From positions 1-48,778 of the forward strand of contig JABDKD010000077.1 of assembly GCA_013003215.1 (NCBI GenBank): a stretch of 48,778 nucleotides of DNA, given 5' to 3'. Position numbers and translations under genes: made by a program. Positions 1 to 8,900 of this stretch are shown in pieces. The DNA comes from Pyrinomonadaceae bacterium. Its GTDB lineage: Bacteria > Acidobacteriota > Blastocatellia > Pyrinomonadales > Pyrinomonadaceae. The notes beneath the pieces are model-generated. The model searched no databases, was not told the origin of the DNA, and saw only the letters and a list, made by a program, of their open reading frames with translations. How positions within the stretch are numbered: position 1 is the first letter of the stretch; the number at the start of each line of letters is the position of its first letter.

Positions 1-124
1 CCGTGAGTCGCTGAATACTTTGGTTGCGCCGCATTCAATGGATCTTTGGTAGAAAAGTGGAATGTCTGTTGTCTTATATCGGTTGCCAACCGGCCGATCA
101 AAAATTTCCCAATTCGAAGAAACA

Positions 125-153
125 CAAAAAAAAGCACCGCAGGGGAGCGGTGC
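125..153 (-). terminator. Rho-independent terminator of the tolC-like gene
   Basis: Seven-bp perfect stem (134-140 with 147-153, GCACCGC/GCGGTGC) and a 6-nt loop. On the minus strand it is followed by a run of T (complement of the A run 125-133). It lies 26 nt past the stop of the gene ending at 179. Positions 1-124 hold nothing I can assign. Confidence 0.85.
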
Positions 154-178
154 CCGAATCAGGGTTTAGGAGGAATCG

Positions 179-2020
179 TTAATTGCCGTCGTCGGTTACA
201 GGGGAATCAACCACAACATTGTTACTACGGAGCGTTGTCGAGGTCACACGCTGCAAATCAGCTACCGCCTTGTTGTAATCCGTCTCCGCCCGAATCTCAG
301 CATTCCTGGCATTCGTCAGAGCGTTCTCCCTTTGGAATAGGAGAAACGTCGTTGACTTACCAACCTCATAAAGCTTGTTTTCGCCGTCGAGTTGTATTTC
401 AGCGTTCTCGCGTGCCCTTCGTGCCGTCAGAACACGCTGACGAGAAGTCTCTACAGCCTGGACCGCGTTGCGGACTTCGGAAATGATCGTTTGTTCCTGT
501 GCCCTTGTTTGAGCTTCAAGCCTCGACTTCTGATATTGAGCGGTCGCCAGGTTCGCCTTCGCCGTCGTATTCCGTAACGGAAATGTAAAGGTTACACCAA
601 AGGAATAGTTAGGCGAGTCGTTTCGGAACATGTTACGCAACGACTGCGAGTATCCACCGGTAAGAAAAGCCGGAGTCGGAGGTACAGCAACGTCCGGTAC
701 ATTCACCGGAGTTTGCCCTTGTAGAATCCGTAGTTGCTGTATCTGGTCAAGAAGAAACGCATTAGCATTCAAGTCCGGGTTCCCTGATATCAAGGGGAAG
801 AATTGCGTCAGGTTAGAATCTTCACCTGATTGAGCCAGACCATTGAATGAAAAGGTCGACGTGAAATCAAGCGTGGGCTTCGTCTGGTCCCGAAAGTAAT
901 TTATGTCGATGTCATTTACATCTTGCTCAAGCTTCAAACGGCTGAGCTCCGGCCGGTTGGCGATCGCATCGCGAATTGCGTTATCCAGATCCACCGGTCG
1001 CAGGTCAAGCTGGGGTTGGTCGGTAGGGACGAAACTCTCGGACCATTCCGAGGCGATTGCGTTCTTTAGTAACAGAGATTTCAACGCGTTCTCAGCAATT
1101 GAGACCTGCTGAGACGCTACCAAAACATCGGACTCCCGATTTGCGAGTTCCGTACTTACTTCCGCCTTTTGAAGGGGCGCCGCAGAACCAGCCTTAATCC
1201 TTGCCTCAACCTGTCTCAGATTCTCTTTTGTCAGATTGAGATTAGCAACCCTGTTCTGCTGGTCACGAAGCGCGAAGACCAGATCCCAGTAGGCTCGTTG
1301 AACCTGGGAGATCGTATCGATAGTTTGTCTACGAAAGTCAGCGTCAGATTGAGCGACGCGTTTTCTCTGAATCTTTATTTGTCTACGATTCGAATCGACC
1401 CTGAGATTCTTAAGCAGAGGTTGAGTGAAGCTGACACCAACACTCGTGAAGAAAAGTGCATTAGAAGAGCTTCCTCCGATATTGCCCGAAGTTGCCTGCG
1501 CCTGGGCAAACGCGTTTTCGGTCCTTGAGTTGTTAAAGAAAAATGAGTAGCTTCCGCCGCCCGGGCTAACCAGGCCGTTTAATGAAGCGTTTGCTCTAAA
1601 GTCATTAGTCGCAGACTGCCCGTTTGTTTGGCTCCGGGTGTAAGTCGGCGAGACAGAGAAGGTCGGGTCGTACACGCCTTTCAATGCACGAAGTCCGGAT
1701 TCTGCAATACGGACATCGTCCTTGGCAATTTCAATGGAGTTGTTGTTCGAAAGCGCAAGCCTTATTGCCTGGTCAAGCGAAAGCGAACGAGTTTGAGAGA
1801 TGTTAACTCCCACTCGTTTAAGATAGCTGCGTCCCAAATCACGGACCGCCTTTGAGTCAACATCGTTTGCCGCTTTTGTAACAACTGGCGGTTCAATATC
1901 CGCCGAAGTTGTATTTGCGGCGATCGACTCTGGTTCCGCCTGTGCGATCGCACCCACGGTCAGCAAAAAGGTAAGAACAGATGTTACAAAAAGTTTAAAA
2001 ATTCCGCGAGAATGTACCAT
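179..2020 (-). CDS. TolC family outer-membrane efflux protein
   Basis: Outer-membrane channel subunit of a tripartite efflux or type I secretion system. From the ATG at 2020 the 613-aa product begins with a signal peptide (positive HSRGIFK, a hydrophobic run of about 16 residues, then AIAQA). It continues as two long alpha/beta repeats typical of the OEP fold: SLDQAIRLALSNN near residue 80 and the RPELSRLKLEQDVND / STLDFTSTFSFNG-type segments, with long coiled helices at the end (TSRQRVLTARRARENAEIQL). The frame extends to a GTG at 2053, but no Shine-Dalgarno precedes that codon, whereas GGAG lies 11 nt before the ATG, so I prefer the ATG. No partner membrane-fusion protein or transporter is adjacent in the window, so the exported substrate is unknown. 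Transcribed divergently from gapA. Confidence 0.88.
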   Translation of the reverse strand: MVHSRGIFKLFVTSVLTFLLTVGAIAQAEPESIAANTTSADIEPPVVTKAANDVDSKAVRDLGRSYLKRVGVNISQTRSLSLDQAIRLALSNNNSIEIAKDDVRIAESGLRALKGVYDPTFSVSPTYTRSQTNGQSATNDFRANASLNGLVSPGGGSYSFFFNNSRTENAFAQAQATSGNIGGSSSNALFFTSVGVSFTQPLLKNLRVDSNRRQIKIQRKRVAQSDADFRRQTIDTISQVQRAYWDLVFALRDQQNRVANLNLTKENLRQVEARIKAGSAAPLQKAEVSTELANRESDVLVASQQVSIAENALKSLLLKNAIASEWSESFVPTDQPQLDLRPVDLDNAIRDAIANRPELSRLKLEQDVNDIDINYFRDQTKPTLDFTSTFSFNGLAQSGEDSNLTQFFPLISGNPDLNANAFLLDQIQQLRILQGQTPVNVPDVAVPPTPAFLTGGYSQSLRNMFRNDSPNYSFGVTFTFPLRNTTAKANLATAQYQKSRLEAQTRAQEQTIISEVRNAVQAVETSRQRVLTARRARENAEIQLDGENKLYEVGKSTTFLLFQRENALTNARNAEIRAETDYNKAVADLQRVTSTTLRSNNVVVDSPVTDDGN

Positions 2021-2176
2021 TACAAAAGTGGCTCCGAATAATCGTATTTTCACTAAAAATCGGGTAAATCTAACTCATCCTGTACTACGCCCCCCTTTCA
2101 ATGATTGTTTCAAAAAAGTTCGAGTAATCGCGGGCAAAAAAAAAGCTCAAAATATCCATTTTTAAGGGGTTTTGAA

Positions 2177-2205
2177 TTGATAATTTCGTGCCCGTGCGTT
2201 ATCGT
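2177..2205 (+). promoter_or_regulatory. Candidate sigma70-type promoter of the gapA operon
   Basis: TTGATA (2177-2182), 17-nt spacer, TATCGT (2200-2205), 43 nt upstream of the gapA ATG. The -10 matches only four of six consensus bases. The overlapping CGTTAACG (2203-2210) is an 8-bp palindrome that could be an operator. The rest of the 2021-2248 gap is AT-rich with nothing else assignable. Confidence 0.35.
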
Positions 2206-2248
2206 TAACGGTTTTAAGACACAAAAAAATTTAGGAGAATATTATAGA

Positions 2249-3256
2249 ATGGGTATTAAAGTCGGAATTAACGGATTCGGGCGAATCGGGCGGAACGTTT
2301 TGCGTTCCGCACTCGGCAGCGACGATTTTGATTTTGTTGCTGTAAACGACCTTACCGATACGCCAACACTTGCGCACTTATTGAAGTATGACTCCGTGAT
2401 GGGCAATCTCGAGAGCGACATTTCGTCGTCAGGCGATTCGATAACGGTAGATGGTGACACCTTTCGCGTTTTTAGCGAACGTGATCCGGCTAACATCCCC
2501 TGGGAAGACGTTGGCGCTGAGGTTGTCATTGAATCGACAGGATTATTCAGGGATCATGAATCGGCCGGAAAACATCTACGGGGCCCTGTGAAAAAGGTGA
2601 TCATTTCCGCGCCGGGTAAGGAGCCTGATCTTACGGTGGTGCTTGGTGTGAACCACAGCGATTACGATCCGTCGAGCCATCACATCATCTCGAATGCATC
2701 GTGTACAACGAATTGCCTCGCACCCGTTGCGAAGGTGATTCACGAGAACTTCGGCGTCAAGAACGCACAGATGACGACGATACACGCTTATACGAATGGC
2801 CAGAGGCTTCTCGATCTGCCGCATAAGGATCTACGTCGTGCCAGGGCAGCCGCGCTTTCGATGATTCCTACCTCAACAGGAGCGGCAAAAGCTGTTTCGC
2901 TCGTTATTCCGGAGCTTGAAGGGAAGTTCGAAGGGATTTCAGTCAGGGTCCCCACACCTAACGTTTCCCTGGTTGACGTTGTTATTAACGTAGAGAAGTC
3001 GACCGATGCAGCAACGGTGAATGCGGCCTTGAAGGATGCGGCAAATGGTGACTTAAAGGGAATCCTGGGTTTCTCCGAGGAGCCGCTTGTTTCGATCGAT
3101 TACAAGGGAAATTCTCACTCATCGATCGTGGATGCCGACAACACCTCTGTTTTGGACGGCAACTCGGTAAAGATCCTTTCCTGGTATGACAATGAATGGG
3201 GATATTCATGCAGGGTGCGTGATCTAATCAAGTTCGTCGCGGACAAAGGACTCTAG
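2249..3256 (+). CDS. gapA: Glyceraldehyde-3-phosphate dehydrogenase (type I)
   Basis: Glycolytic NAD-dependent oxidation and phosphorylation of glyceraldehyde-3-phosphate in the cytoplasm. 335 aa, the usual length. The N-terminal Rossmann motif GINGFGRIGRN and the active-site SNASCTTNCLAP with the catalytic Cys are intact, as is the C-terminal WYDNEWGYSCR. The frame is open for 48 more codons upstream, but the ATG at 2249 has AGGAG (2233-2237) 11 nt before it and starts exactly at the family N-terminus. First gene of gapA-pgk-tpiA-secG; a hairpin with a T-run separates it from pgk. Confidence 0.97.
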   Translation: MGIKVGINGFGRIGRNVLRSALGSDDFDFVAVNDLTDTPTLAHLLKYDSVMGNLESDISSSGDSITVDGDTFRVFSERDPANIPWEDVGAEVVIESTGLFRDHESAGKHLRGPVKKVIISAPGKEPDLTVVLGVNHSDYDPSSHHIISNASCTTNCLAPVAKVIHENFGVKNAQMTTIHAYTNGQRLLDLPHKDLRRARAAALSMIPTSTGAAKAVSLVIPELEGKFEGISVRVPTPNVSLVDVVINVEKSTDAATVNAALKDAANGDLKGILGFSEEPLVSIDYKGNSHSSIVDADNTSVLDGNSVKILSWYDNEWGYSCRVRDLIKFVADKGL

Positions 3257-3263
3257 ATCTTAC

Positions 3264-3286
3264 GCCGGCTTCCGAGCCGGCTTTTT
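3264..3286 (+). terminator. Intra-operon terminator/attenuator between gapA and pgk
   Basis: GCCGGC (3264-3269), 6-nt loop, GCCGGC (3276-3281), then five T (3282-3286). It begins 8 nt after the gapA stop and ends 8 nt before the pgk start. Its position inside the operon suggests partial termination that would make gapA more abundant than the downstream genes (inference). Confidence 0.7.
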
Positions 3287-3293
3287 GTGATCA

Positions 3294-4508
3294 ATGAAGA
3301 AATTATCGATACAAAACCTCGACCTTAAAGGAAAGACCGTATTCGTAAGAGTTGATTTTAACGTCCCCGTCACTGGCGGTGAGGTGGGGGACGATACGCG
3401 GATTCGGGGCGCACTTCCAACGATCAGGCTTGCGATCGAAAACGGAGCCGCAGTGATCGTAGCCTCGCATCTTGGGCGGCCCAAGGGTGTGCCCGAGGAT
3501 AGACTCAGCCTCAAGCCGGTGCGGGTTCGGCTTTCTGAGCTTCTGGGAACGGACGTGCTGTTCGCAGAAGACTGTGTCGGAGACCAAACGGAAGAAATGA
3601 GGAAGAAACTCGTCAGTGGACAGATTCTCCTGCTCGAAAACCTCCGATTTCACGAGGGTGAAAAGAAGAACAGCCCGGAATTCGCAGAAGCTCTCGCAAA
3701 AGGAGTTGATATCTACATTAACGACGCCTTCGGAACCGCTCACCGCGCCCATGCCTCAACTGCGGGGATTACAGAGTTTGTTGCGACCTGTGCTGCGGGA
3801 TTGTTGGTTGAAAAAGAGCTCGAGGTGCTCGGTAAGATTGTCTCAGCACCTCAACGACCCTTTGTAGCAATCCTTGGAGGAGCTAAAGTATCGGATAAGA
3901 TACCAATCATTAAATCGTTGATAAAGCAGAAGGTTAACAAGCTTTTGATTGGCGGCGCGATGGCATATACCTTCTTCAAAGCGGAAGGATACACTGTTGG
4001 GAAGTCACTTGTAGAAGACGAGATGATGCCAACAGCGCTAGAGATCAAGAAAATGGCTGAGGAGGCGGGTGTAGAGTTATTTCTTCCTAGCGATCATCAG
4101 GTTGTGGATTCCTACGATCCGTTGAATTCAAGGCGTGTGATGCCGATCGAATTTACCAACGCGGGATTGGTTGGTCTGGACATAGGCCCGGAATCTGCGG
4201 CCAGGTTCGAAGCAGCCCTTGAAGGTGCTAAAACGATCATTTGGAATGGCCCAATGGGGATGTTTGAAGAAAAGCCCTTTGATGAAGGGACAAACGCTAT
4301 CGCGGAAGCCGTCGCCAAAGCGACTGAGAATGGTGCTTTCTCTGTTGTGGGGGGAGGCGATTCAGTTTCTGCTATTAACCAAGCCGGATTGTCAGAGAGT
4401 ATTTCGCATATCTCAACAGGCGGCGGAGCTGCGTTGGAGTTCCTGTCCGGCAATGATTTGCCCGGAATTTCCGCATTGGATGATGTGAAAGCCCAGAATA
4501 CGCATTAA
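3294..4508 (+). CDS. pgk: Phosphoglycerate kinase
   Basis: Transfers phosphate from 1,3-bisphosphoglycerate to ADP. 404 aa, normal length. Visible family motifs: RVDFNVP near residue 19 (substrate-binding N-domain), SHLGRPKG, GGAKVSDK, and the nucleotide-binding GGGDS near the C-terminus. No clear Shine-Dalgarno precedes the ATG; the terminator hairpin occupies that space, so translation may depend on local structure. The next gene (tpiA) starts 3 nt after its stop. Confidence 0.97.
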   Translation: MKKLSIQNLDLKGKTVFVRVDFNVPVTGGEVGDDTRIRGALPTIRLAIENGAAVIVASHLGRPKGVPEDRLSLKPVRVRLSELLGTDVLFAEDCVGDQTEEMRKKLVSGQILLLENLRFHEGEKKNSPEFAEALAKGVDIYINDAFGTAHRAHASTAGITEFVATCAAGLLVEKELEVLGKIVSAPQRPFVAILGGAKVSDKIPIIKSLIKQKVNKLLIGGAMAYTFFKAEGYTVGKSLVEDEMMPTALEIKKMAEEAGVELFLPSDHQVVDSYDPLNSRRVMPIEFTNAGLVGLDIGPESAARFEAALEGAKTIIWNGPMGMFEEKPFDEGTNAIAEAVAKATENGAFSVVGGGDSVSAINQAGLSESISHISTGGGAALEFLSGNDLPGISALDDVKAQNTH

Positions 4509-4511
4509 ATC

Positions 4512-5267
4512 ATGAGAAAACCGATAATTGCAGGGAATTGGAAGATGTTTAAGCTGATTGGTGATTCGGTAGATACTGCCATTGAGCTTCGGCAGTTGGT
4601 AACGGATGTCAGTCATTGTGAAATCATCATAGGCCCCGTAGCGACGGCGTTGAATGCGGTGGCCGAACGGATGAGCGGTTCAAACATTAGGGTAGCGGCC
4701 CAGAATTGTTCTACAGAGACGGAGCACGGCGCACACACCGGGGAACTTTGCTGCGATATGCTTAAGGATGCCGGTGCTGATTCTGTAATAATCGGCCACT
4801 CTGAACGTCGTCAGTTTTACGGTGAGACGGATGCGTCCGTAAACCAGAAAACAAAAGCAGCGATTTCCTTTGGTTTGGATGCGATTGTTTGCGTTGGGGA
4901 GTCGCTGGAACAGCGGGAATCTGGGCAGGCACAGAGCGTTGTTGGCGGGCAATTGGAGAACGGTCTGAGGGGTTTGACAGTGTCTGACATGGAACGTATC
5001 ATTGTCGCTTACGAGCCTGTTTGGGCGATTGGCACCGGTAAGACAGCCACTCCTGAACAGGCTCAAGAAATGCACGCATATATAAGGAAAGTTCTTTCCG
5101 GTGCGCATGGTTCGGAGGTAGCGGACGGAGTTCGAATCCTCTACGGAGGTTCGGTAAAACCTGCAAACGTGTCGGATCTAATGGCAAATGACGATATTGA
5201 CGGGGCTTTGGTTGGCGGAGCAAGTTTGGAAGCTTCCTCTTTTGCCCAGATAGTCAAATATCGATAG
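4512..5267 (+). CDS. tpiA: Triose-phosphate isomerase
   Basis: Interconverts dihydroxyacetone phosphate and glyceraldehyde-3-phosphate. 251 aa TIM barrel. N-terminal AGNWKM (catalytic Lys), IIGHSERR (catalytic His), [11 protein letters not shown] (catalytic Glu) and YGGSVKP (phosphate loop) are all present. Three nt downstream of pgk and 15 nt upstream of secG, so co-transcribed. Confidence 0.97.
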   Translation: MRKPIIAGNWKMFKLIGDSVDTAIELRQLVTDVSHCEIIIGPVATALNAVAERMSGSNIRVAAQNCSTETEHGAHTGELCCDMLKDAGADSVIIGHSERRQFYGETDASVNQKTKAAISFGLDAIVCVGESLEQRESGQAQSVVGGQLENGLRGLTVSDMERIIVAYEPVWAIGTGKTATPEQAQEMHAYIRKVLSGAHGSEVADGVRILYGGSVKPANVSDLMANDDIDGALVGGASLEASSFAQIVKYR

Positions 5268-5282
5268 CTTGGAGTTAATGTT

Positions 5283-5750
5283 TTGGAAACTCTTTTATAC
5301 GTAATATTCTTTCTTTCCTGTGTTGTTCTGGTAATAGCCGTGCTTCTGCAGCCCGGTAAGACAGATGCAGGGGCACTTTTCACAAGTGGTGTATCCAGTG
5401 CTGCGTTAAATCCGAGGGGTACGCAGTCTGTTTTATCGAAGATTACTATCGGTGCAGCGACCGTCTTCATGGTTTCAGCTCTACTGTTGTCCTTGCCCGT
5501 GCTGACGGGCGATCGTTCGGTGCTTGAAACCGAAGGAGCGGACAATACCGCGCCGGTAAATGCCAATACAAACGCTAACACTGCGAATGTTAATACCTCA
5601 ACAAACACATCTGCCAATACTTCAAACTCGGGCGCCGAAGTAGACGAGTCAAAGGATACGGAGAAAAAGGAAGAGAAAGAGGGAGATACGCCCGAGGCTG
5701 AGTCCGAGAAAACGAAAGACGAAAGCGATCCGAAAGACAGTGATAAATAA
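5283..5750 (+). CDS. secG: Preprotein translocase subunit SecG with long low-complexity tail
   Basis: Small membrane subunit of the SecYEG translocon. TTG start with GGAG (5271-5274) 8 nt upstream; the nearby ATG at 5278 is out of frame. Two membrane segments (residues about 3-20 and 56-76) flank the conserved VLLQPGK and a Gly/Ser-rich loop. At 155 aa it is longer than usual because of a C-terminal tail: Asn/Thr/Ala-rich (residues about 90-122), then Lys/Glu/Asp-rich. Given SecG topology (both ends outside the cytoplasm) the tail is probably periplasmic. Placement after tpiA and before tRNA-Leu(GAG) resembles the secG-leuU pairing known in Escherichia coli. Confidence 0.9.
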   Translation: METLLYVIFFLSCVVLVIAVLLQPGKTDAGALFTSGVSSAALNPRGTQSVLSKITIGAATVFMVSALLLSLPVLTGDRSVLETEGADNTAPVNANTNANTANVNTSTNTSANTSNSGAEVDESKDTEKKEEKEGDTPEAESEKTKDESDPKDSDK

Positions 5751-5759
5751 GGATTCAAA

Positions 5760-5844
5760 GCCGAGGTGGTGAAATTGGTAGACACGCACGCTTGAGGGGC
5801 GTGTGGAGCAATCCGTGCGAGTTCGAATCTCGCCCTCGGCACCA
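5760..5844 (+). tRNA. tRNA-Leu (anticodon GAG)
   Basis: Acceptor arms 5760-5766 and 5834-5840 pair perfectly (GCCGAGG/CCTCGGC), discriminator A, encoded CCA 5842-5844. Anticodon stem CACGC/GCGTG (5787-5791 with 5799-5803) carries loop TTGAGGG, giving anticodon GAG at 5794-5796. T arm GCGAG-TTCGAAT-CTCGC (5817-5833). The long variable arm (about 5804-5816) is the type II shape expected of leucine tRNAs. Ten nt after secG, probably in the same transcript. Confidence 0.97.
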
Positions 5845-5854
5845 AATCGAAAAA

Positions 5855-5879
5855 GACCGGCATCGCCGGTCTTTTTTTT
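5855..5879 (+). terminator. Terminator after tRNA-Leu, probably bidirectional
   Basis: GACCGGC (5855-5861), 3-nt loop, GCCGGTC (5865-5871), then eight T (5872-5879). A flanking A-run on the 5' side gives a U-run in the other direction, so it could also stop minus-strand transcription leaving the carboxylase gene. Confidence 0.9.
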
Positions 5880-5892
5880 GTTTAAGTATTCT

Positions 5893-5919
5893 CTCAGGAG
5901 TCGGCACGCCGACATCTAA
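5893..5919. repeat. Dispersed palindromic (REP-like) repeat, copy 1
   Basis: Core GTCGGCACGCCGAC (5900-5913) is a hairpin-forming palindrome. Together with its flanks, 25 of 27 bases match the reverse complement of 17239-17265. It lies between convergent transcription units, outside any gene. Confidence 0.7.
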
Positions 5920-5931
5920 AGTAATTTGTAA

Positions 5932-7500
5932 CTACAAGGGAATGTTTCCATGTTTTTTCGGAGGATTCTTGTCTCTTTTCGTTGCCAGCAATGATAAACC
6001 GCGAATGAGCTTACGCCTTGTATCCTTTGGCTCGATAACCTCGTCGATAAAGCCCCTCTCAGCCGCAACGTATGGGTTAGCGAATTTTTCATCGAACTCT
6101 TTTCGCTTTTGCTCCAATAGGGTTCTAGCGTCCGTCGTTTCCTTGAATTCGTTGCGGTAAAGTATGCCAACAGCACCTTCTGAGCCCATAACAGCTATCT
6201 CAGCGCTAGGATAGGCAAAATTAAGATCGGTCCTAATGTGTTTAGAAGCCATTACGCAGTATGCGCCCCCATAGGCTTTTCGTGTAATTACAGTGATCTT
6301 CGGGACGGTTGCCTCGGCGAATGCGTATAACAGCTTGGCTCCATGCCGAATGATGCCGTAGTGTTCCTGATCAACGCCCGGAAGGAACCCGGGTACGTCT
6401 TCGAGAGTGATCAATGGAATATTGAAGCAATCACAAAATCTGACAAAACGAGCGCCTTTAACAGAGGCGTTGATATCAAGAACGCCGGCAAGGAACGCCG
6501 GCTGGTTGGCGACAATTCCGACGGATCTGCCGCCGAGTCGTGCAAATCCGACCACAATATTCTGCGCGAAGTCCTTCTGCACCTCGAAAAAATAGTTCTC
6601 ATCCACGACGCTGGTGATGATCTCGCGAATATCGTATGGCTGGTTTGAGGAATCGGGAATTATAGAGTTGAGAGACTCATCTTCACGGTCAGAAGGATCC
6701 TCTGTTTCAACATACGGCGGATCATCGAGATTATTTAGAGGAATAAAAGAGAGTAGTTCGCGGGTGATCCGAAGACAATCCTCGTCATCCTGTGCGGCGA
6801 AATGCGCAACGCCGGATTTCGCGTTATGGGTTGCGGCGCCCCCCAGCTCGTCCTTGGTTACATCTTCGTGGGTGACGGTCTTAATTACGTCAGGTCCGGT
6901 AATGAACATATACGACGTGTCCTGGACCATGATATTGAAATCTGTAATTGCGGGAGAATACACGGCTCCGCCGGCACAGGGGCCCATAATGCAGCTAATC
7001 TGGGGTACCACGCCGCTAGCGAGGGTGTTTCGCAAGAAAATGTCCGCATATCCACCAAGCGAGACTACTCCTTCCTGGATACGCGCTCCTCCTGAGTCAT
7101 TAAGGCCTATTACAGGGCAACCGGTCTTCATTGCCATATCCATCACCTTGCAGATCTTTTCGGCATGGGTCTCGGAAAGCGAGCCGCCGAAGACTGTGAA
7201 GTCCTGCGCAAACACAAATACCTCACGACCATCGATCAGTCCATGCCCAGTAATAACCCCGTCACCGGGATACTTCCGCTTATCCATCCCAAAATCGGTT
7301 GACCTGTGGGCAACGAACTTATCAAACTCCTCAAAACTGTTCTCGTCCAACAGGAACTCGATCCTTTCGCGGGCCGTCAGTTTGCCCTGAGACTTCTGCT
7401 TTTCTATGCGCGCTTCGCCCCCTCCTTTTTCTGCCTCTTCGGAGCGCAAGCGCAATTGTTCGAGTTTTGATTCTGGATTTTCAGACTTTTCCGGTTGCAT
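5932..7500 (-). CDS. Acyl-CoA carboxylase carboxyltransferase (beta) subunit, PccB/methylmalonyl-CoA decarboxylase-alpha type
   Basis: Transfers carboxylate between biotin and an acyl-CoA, most likely propionyl-CoA. 522 aa, full length for the family. N-terminal [26 protein letters not shown], the oxyanion loop [13 protein letters not shown], and the C-terminal [11 protein letters not shown] and [11 protein letters not shown] are seen in the biotin-dependent carboxyltransferase fold. No biotin carboxylase or biotin carrier gene is adjacent, so substrate and complex (propionyl-CoA carboxylase or Na+-pumping decarboxylase) cannot be decided here. The start codon has no convincing Shine-Dalgarno, and a promoter-like -10 ends only 6 nt before it, so a leaderless message is possible. 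Confidence 0.93.
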   Translation of the reverse strand: MQPEKSENPESKLEQLRLRSEEAEKGGGEARIEKQKSQGKLTARERIEFLLDENSFEEFDKFVAHRSTDFGMDKRKYPGDGVITGHGLIDGREVFVFAQDFTVFGGSLSETHAEKICKVMDMAMKTGCPVIGLNDSGGARIQEGVVSLGGYADIFLRNTLASGVVPQISCIMGPCAGGAVYSPAITDFNIMVQDTSYMFITGPDVIKTVTHEDVTKDELGGAATHNAKSGVAHFAAQDDEDCLRITRELLSFIPLNNLDDPPYVETEDPSDREDESLNSIIPDSSNQPYDIREIITSVVDENYFFEVQKDFAQNIVVGFARLGGRSVGIVANQPAFLAGVLDINASVKGARFVRFCDCFNIPLITLEDVPGFLPGVDQEHYGIIRHGAKLLYAFAEATVPKITVITRKAYGGAYCVMASKHIRTDLNFAYPSAEIAVMGSEGAVGILYRNEFKETTDARTLLEQKRKEFDEKFANPYVAAERGFIDEVIEPKDTRRKLIRGLSLLATKRDKNPPKKHGNIPL

Positions 7501-7506
7501 TGAGAT

Positions 7507-7534
7507 AGTTTAGCCTTATTCCTGAAGATTTCAA
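7507..7534 (-). promoter_or_regulatory. Candidate promoter of the carboxyltransferase gene (leaderless)
   Basis: Minus-strand TTGAAA (7529-7534), 16-nt spacer, TAAACT (7507-7512). The start codon begins 6 nt after the -10, which would place +1 at or next to the ATG. The remainder of the 7501-7642 gap holds a direct repeat of AATAGCATG (7613 and 7632) of unknown meaning. Confidence 0.3.
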
Positions 7535-7642
7535 ACGCTTGGACGATGGAGTGGTGTCCTCGTTAACGGAAAACCCTGCCGGCGTCTCTGCTTCTCAAGT
7601 TGTTTGGAAGAGAATAGCATGTAACTGTTCTAATAGCATGCA

Positions 7643-8143
7643 TTAACCCCTGTCAAAATCTGAAAAATCATTAAACGGGAACTTCCGATTATAGATCATA
7701 TTCTTAAGTCCCCTCAGTTCTTCCCGGGCTTTCGAAATTATCTCCTCTCCATAACCAAAGATTCGTGAATTCTTTTCAAATTCGTCGACATCAAGAACCT
7801 CTACGCTTCCGGTTTTCCCAACCAGAATATCCAGATCGAGATCTGTGTACTCAAGGACTGTTCCGTCAAAGCTGGGCGGCATCGAAATATTGCAGTAGAA
7901 GTTGCGGAACGCGCCGTCGGGCTCATGAAAACGAAAAATATTGTACCAATGGTTCCGCCAAAAATACTCAGTTGAGACTGTGCCTGCCGCAATTGTACCG
8001 AGATCCGGGTGAGACACGGCCTCGCGGAATTTGCCTCTGAAACAGAGCAGCCCGTCTTCTTCAGCAATGAAATTCACCTGCCATTCCCGATGAATTGTAC
8101 CGTCGAATTTTAGAGACCGTATGGTGGAAAGCGCCTTATTCAA
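7643..8143 (-). CDS. DUF402 domain protein
   Basis: 166 aa. The central NHWYNIFRF...FYCNIS...TDLDLDILV pattern is that of DUF402 (the Ntdp/FomD barrel family, in which some members hydrolyse nucleoside di- or triphosphates); its activity here is unknown. The TTG start overlaps the end of the upstream hydrolase gene by 8 nt and has AAGGAG 7 nt before it, so translation is coupled. Last gene of uspA-hydrolase-DUF402. Confidence 0.75.
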   Translation of the reverse strand: MNKALSTIRSLKFDGTIHREWQVNFIAEEDGLLCFRGKFREAVSHPDLGTIAAGTVSTEYFWRNHWYNIFRFHEPDGAFRNFYCNISMPPSFDGTVLEYTDLDLDILVGKTGSVEVLDVDEFEKNSRIFGYGEEIISKAREELRGLKNMIYNRKFPFNDFSDFDRG

Positions 8144-8900
8144 CCGCGTGCTCCTTCAAAAATGCAATGAGCGCTTTGTTAAACGATTCAGGTTGCTCAA
8201 GATTTGAGAAATGGCCGGCTCCTTCAATCTCGATGAAGCTTCCCGATGGTGCGGAAGCCGCCATTGATCTCCCTGCGCCGATCATGGGATCTTCGGCCCC
8301 ATATATCGCAACAACAGGAAACCCGAAATGCTCTACATCTCCCTTCGAGGATGAACGGACCGCCATTGCTTCGAGTGCGGCGGCCATACTCTTTGAATCC
8401 GCCTCAGAAAACAACTCATCGAACTCATTTTGGAGTTTAGGATCGGAGGAAGTCTTATCTGACAAGAACCCGTTTTTCATTCCTTCGAGGAACCGATGAG
8501 GGCCATCATTTAGGATTTCCGCAGAGGATTCGAATCTTTCTGACCTCTTTTCTTCACTGTCTGCCTCCGGCGTTGTGTCGCACAAAACCGCAAATCGAAT
8601 TCGCTCGGGTACGGCTCTGATGATCTCGAACGAAACATAACCGCCCATCGAAAGACCGCAAAGACCGAATCGCTTAATGCCAAGATGATCGCAAACCGAC
8701 AGAACGAGGCGAGCCGTTTCAGGAATACTTCGGATAGATCCACCGGAGCGGCCAAACCCAGGCAGATCGATCGTTATTGCCCGAAAACCGGCGTCAACGA
8801 CGGAACTGACCTGAGAACTCCACATCTTGCTGCTCAAAGGGAAAGCATGCAGAAAAACGACCGGAATCCCGACACCGCTGTCGTTGAAGTGTAAAGTCAA
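8136..8900 (-). CDS. Alpha/beta-fold hydrolase
   Basis: 254-aa soluble hydrolase with a complete catalytic set: nucleophile elbow GLSMG (Ser84), GAEDP (Asp204) and GAGHFSN (His230). The N-terminal FLHAFPLSSKMW (oxyanion HxFP) and DLPGFGRSGG are typical of the haloperoxidase/carboxylesterase-like branch (BioH/MhpC style). Substrate unknown. TTG start overlapping the uspA stop by 4 nt, with GGAG 5 nt upstream inside the uspA coding end, so coupled to uspA. No signal peptide; cytoplasmic. Confidence 0.88.
   Translation of the reverse strand: MTLHFNDSGVGIPVVFLHAFPLSSKMWSSQVSSVVDAGFRAITIDLPGFGRSGGSIRSIPETARLVLSVCDHLGIKRFGLCGLSMGGYVSFEIIRAVPERIRFAVLCDTTPEADSEEKRSERFESSAEILNDGPHRFLEGMKNGFLSDKTSSDPKLQNEFDELFSEADSKSMAAALEAMAVRSSSKGDVEHFGFPVVAIYGAEDPMIGAGRSMAASAPSGSFIEIEGAGHFSNLEQPESFNKALIAFLKEHAVE

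Noticed and set aside
46-486. Plus-strand frame overlapping the terminator and the 3' end of the tolC-like gene
   Set aside because: Antisense shadow of a clear TolC coding region; composition not protein-like.
5141-5863. Long minus-strand frame (240 codons) opposite tpiA end, secG and the tRNA
   Set aside because: It runs antisense through secG and the tRNA-Leu; its N-terminal part is the translation of the tRNA. No ribosome-binding site or family match.
7613-7640. Direct repeat AATAGCATG, compared with the marR operator core
   Set aside because: Shares only AGCATG with the operator, has no symmetry, and is far from marR.
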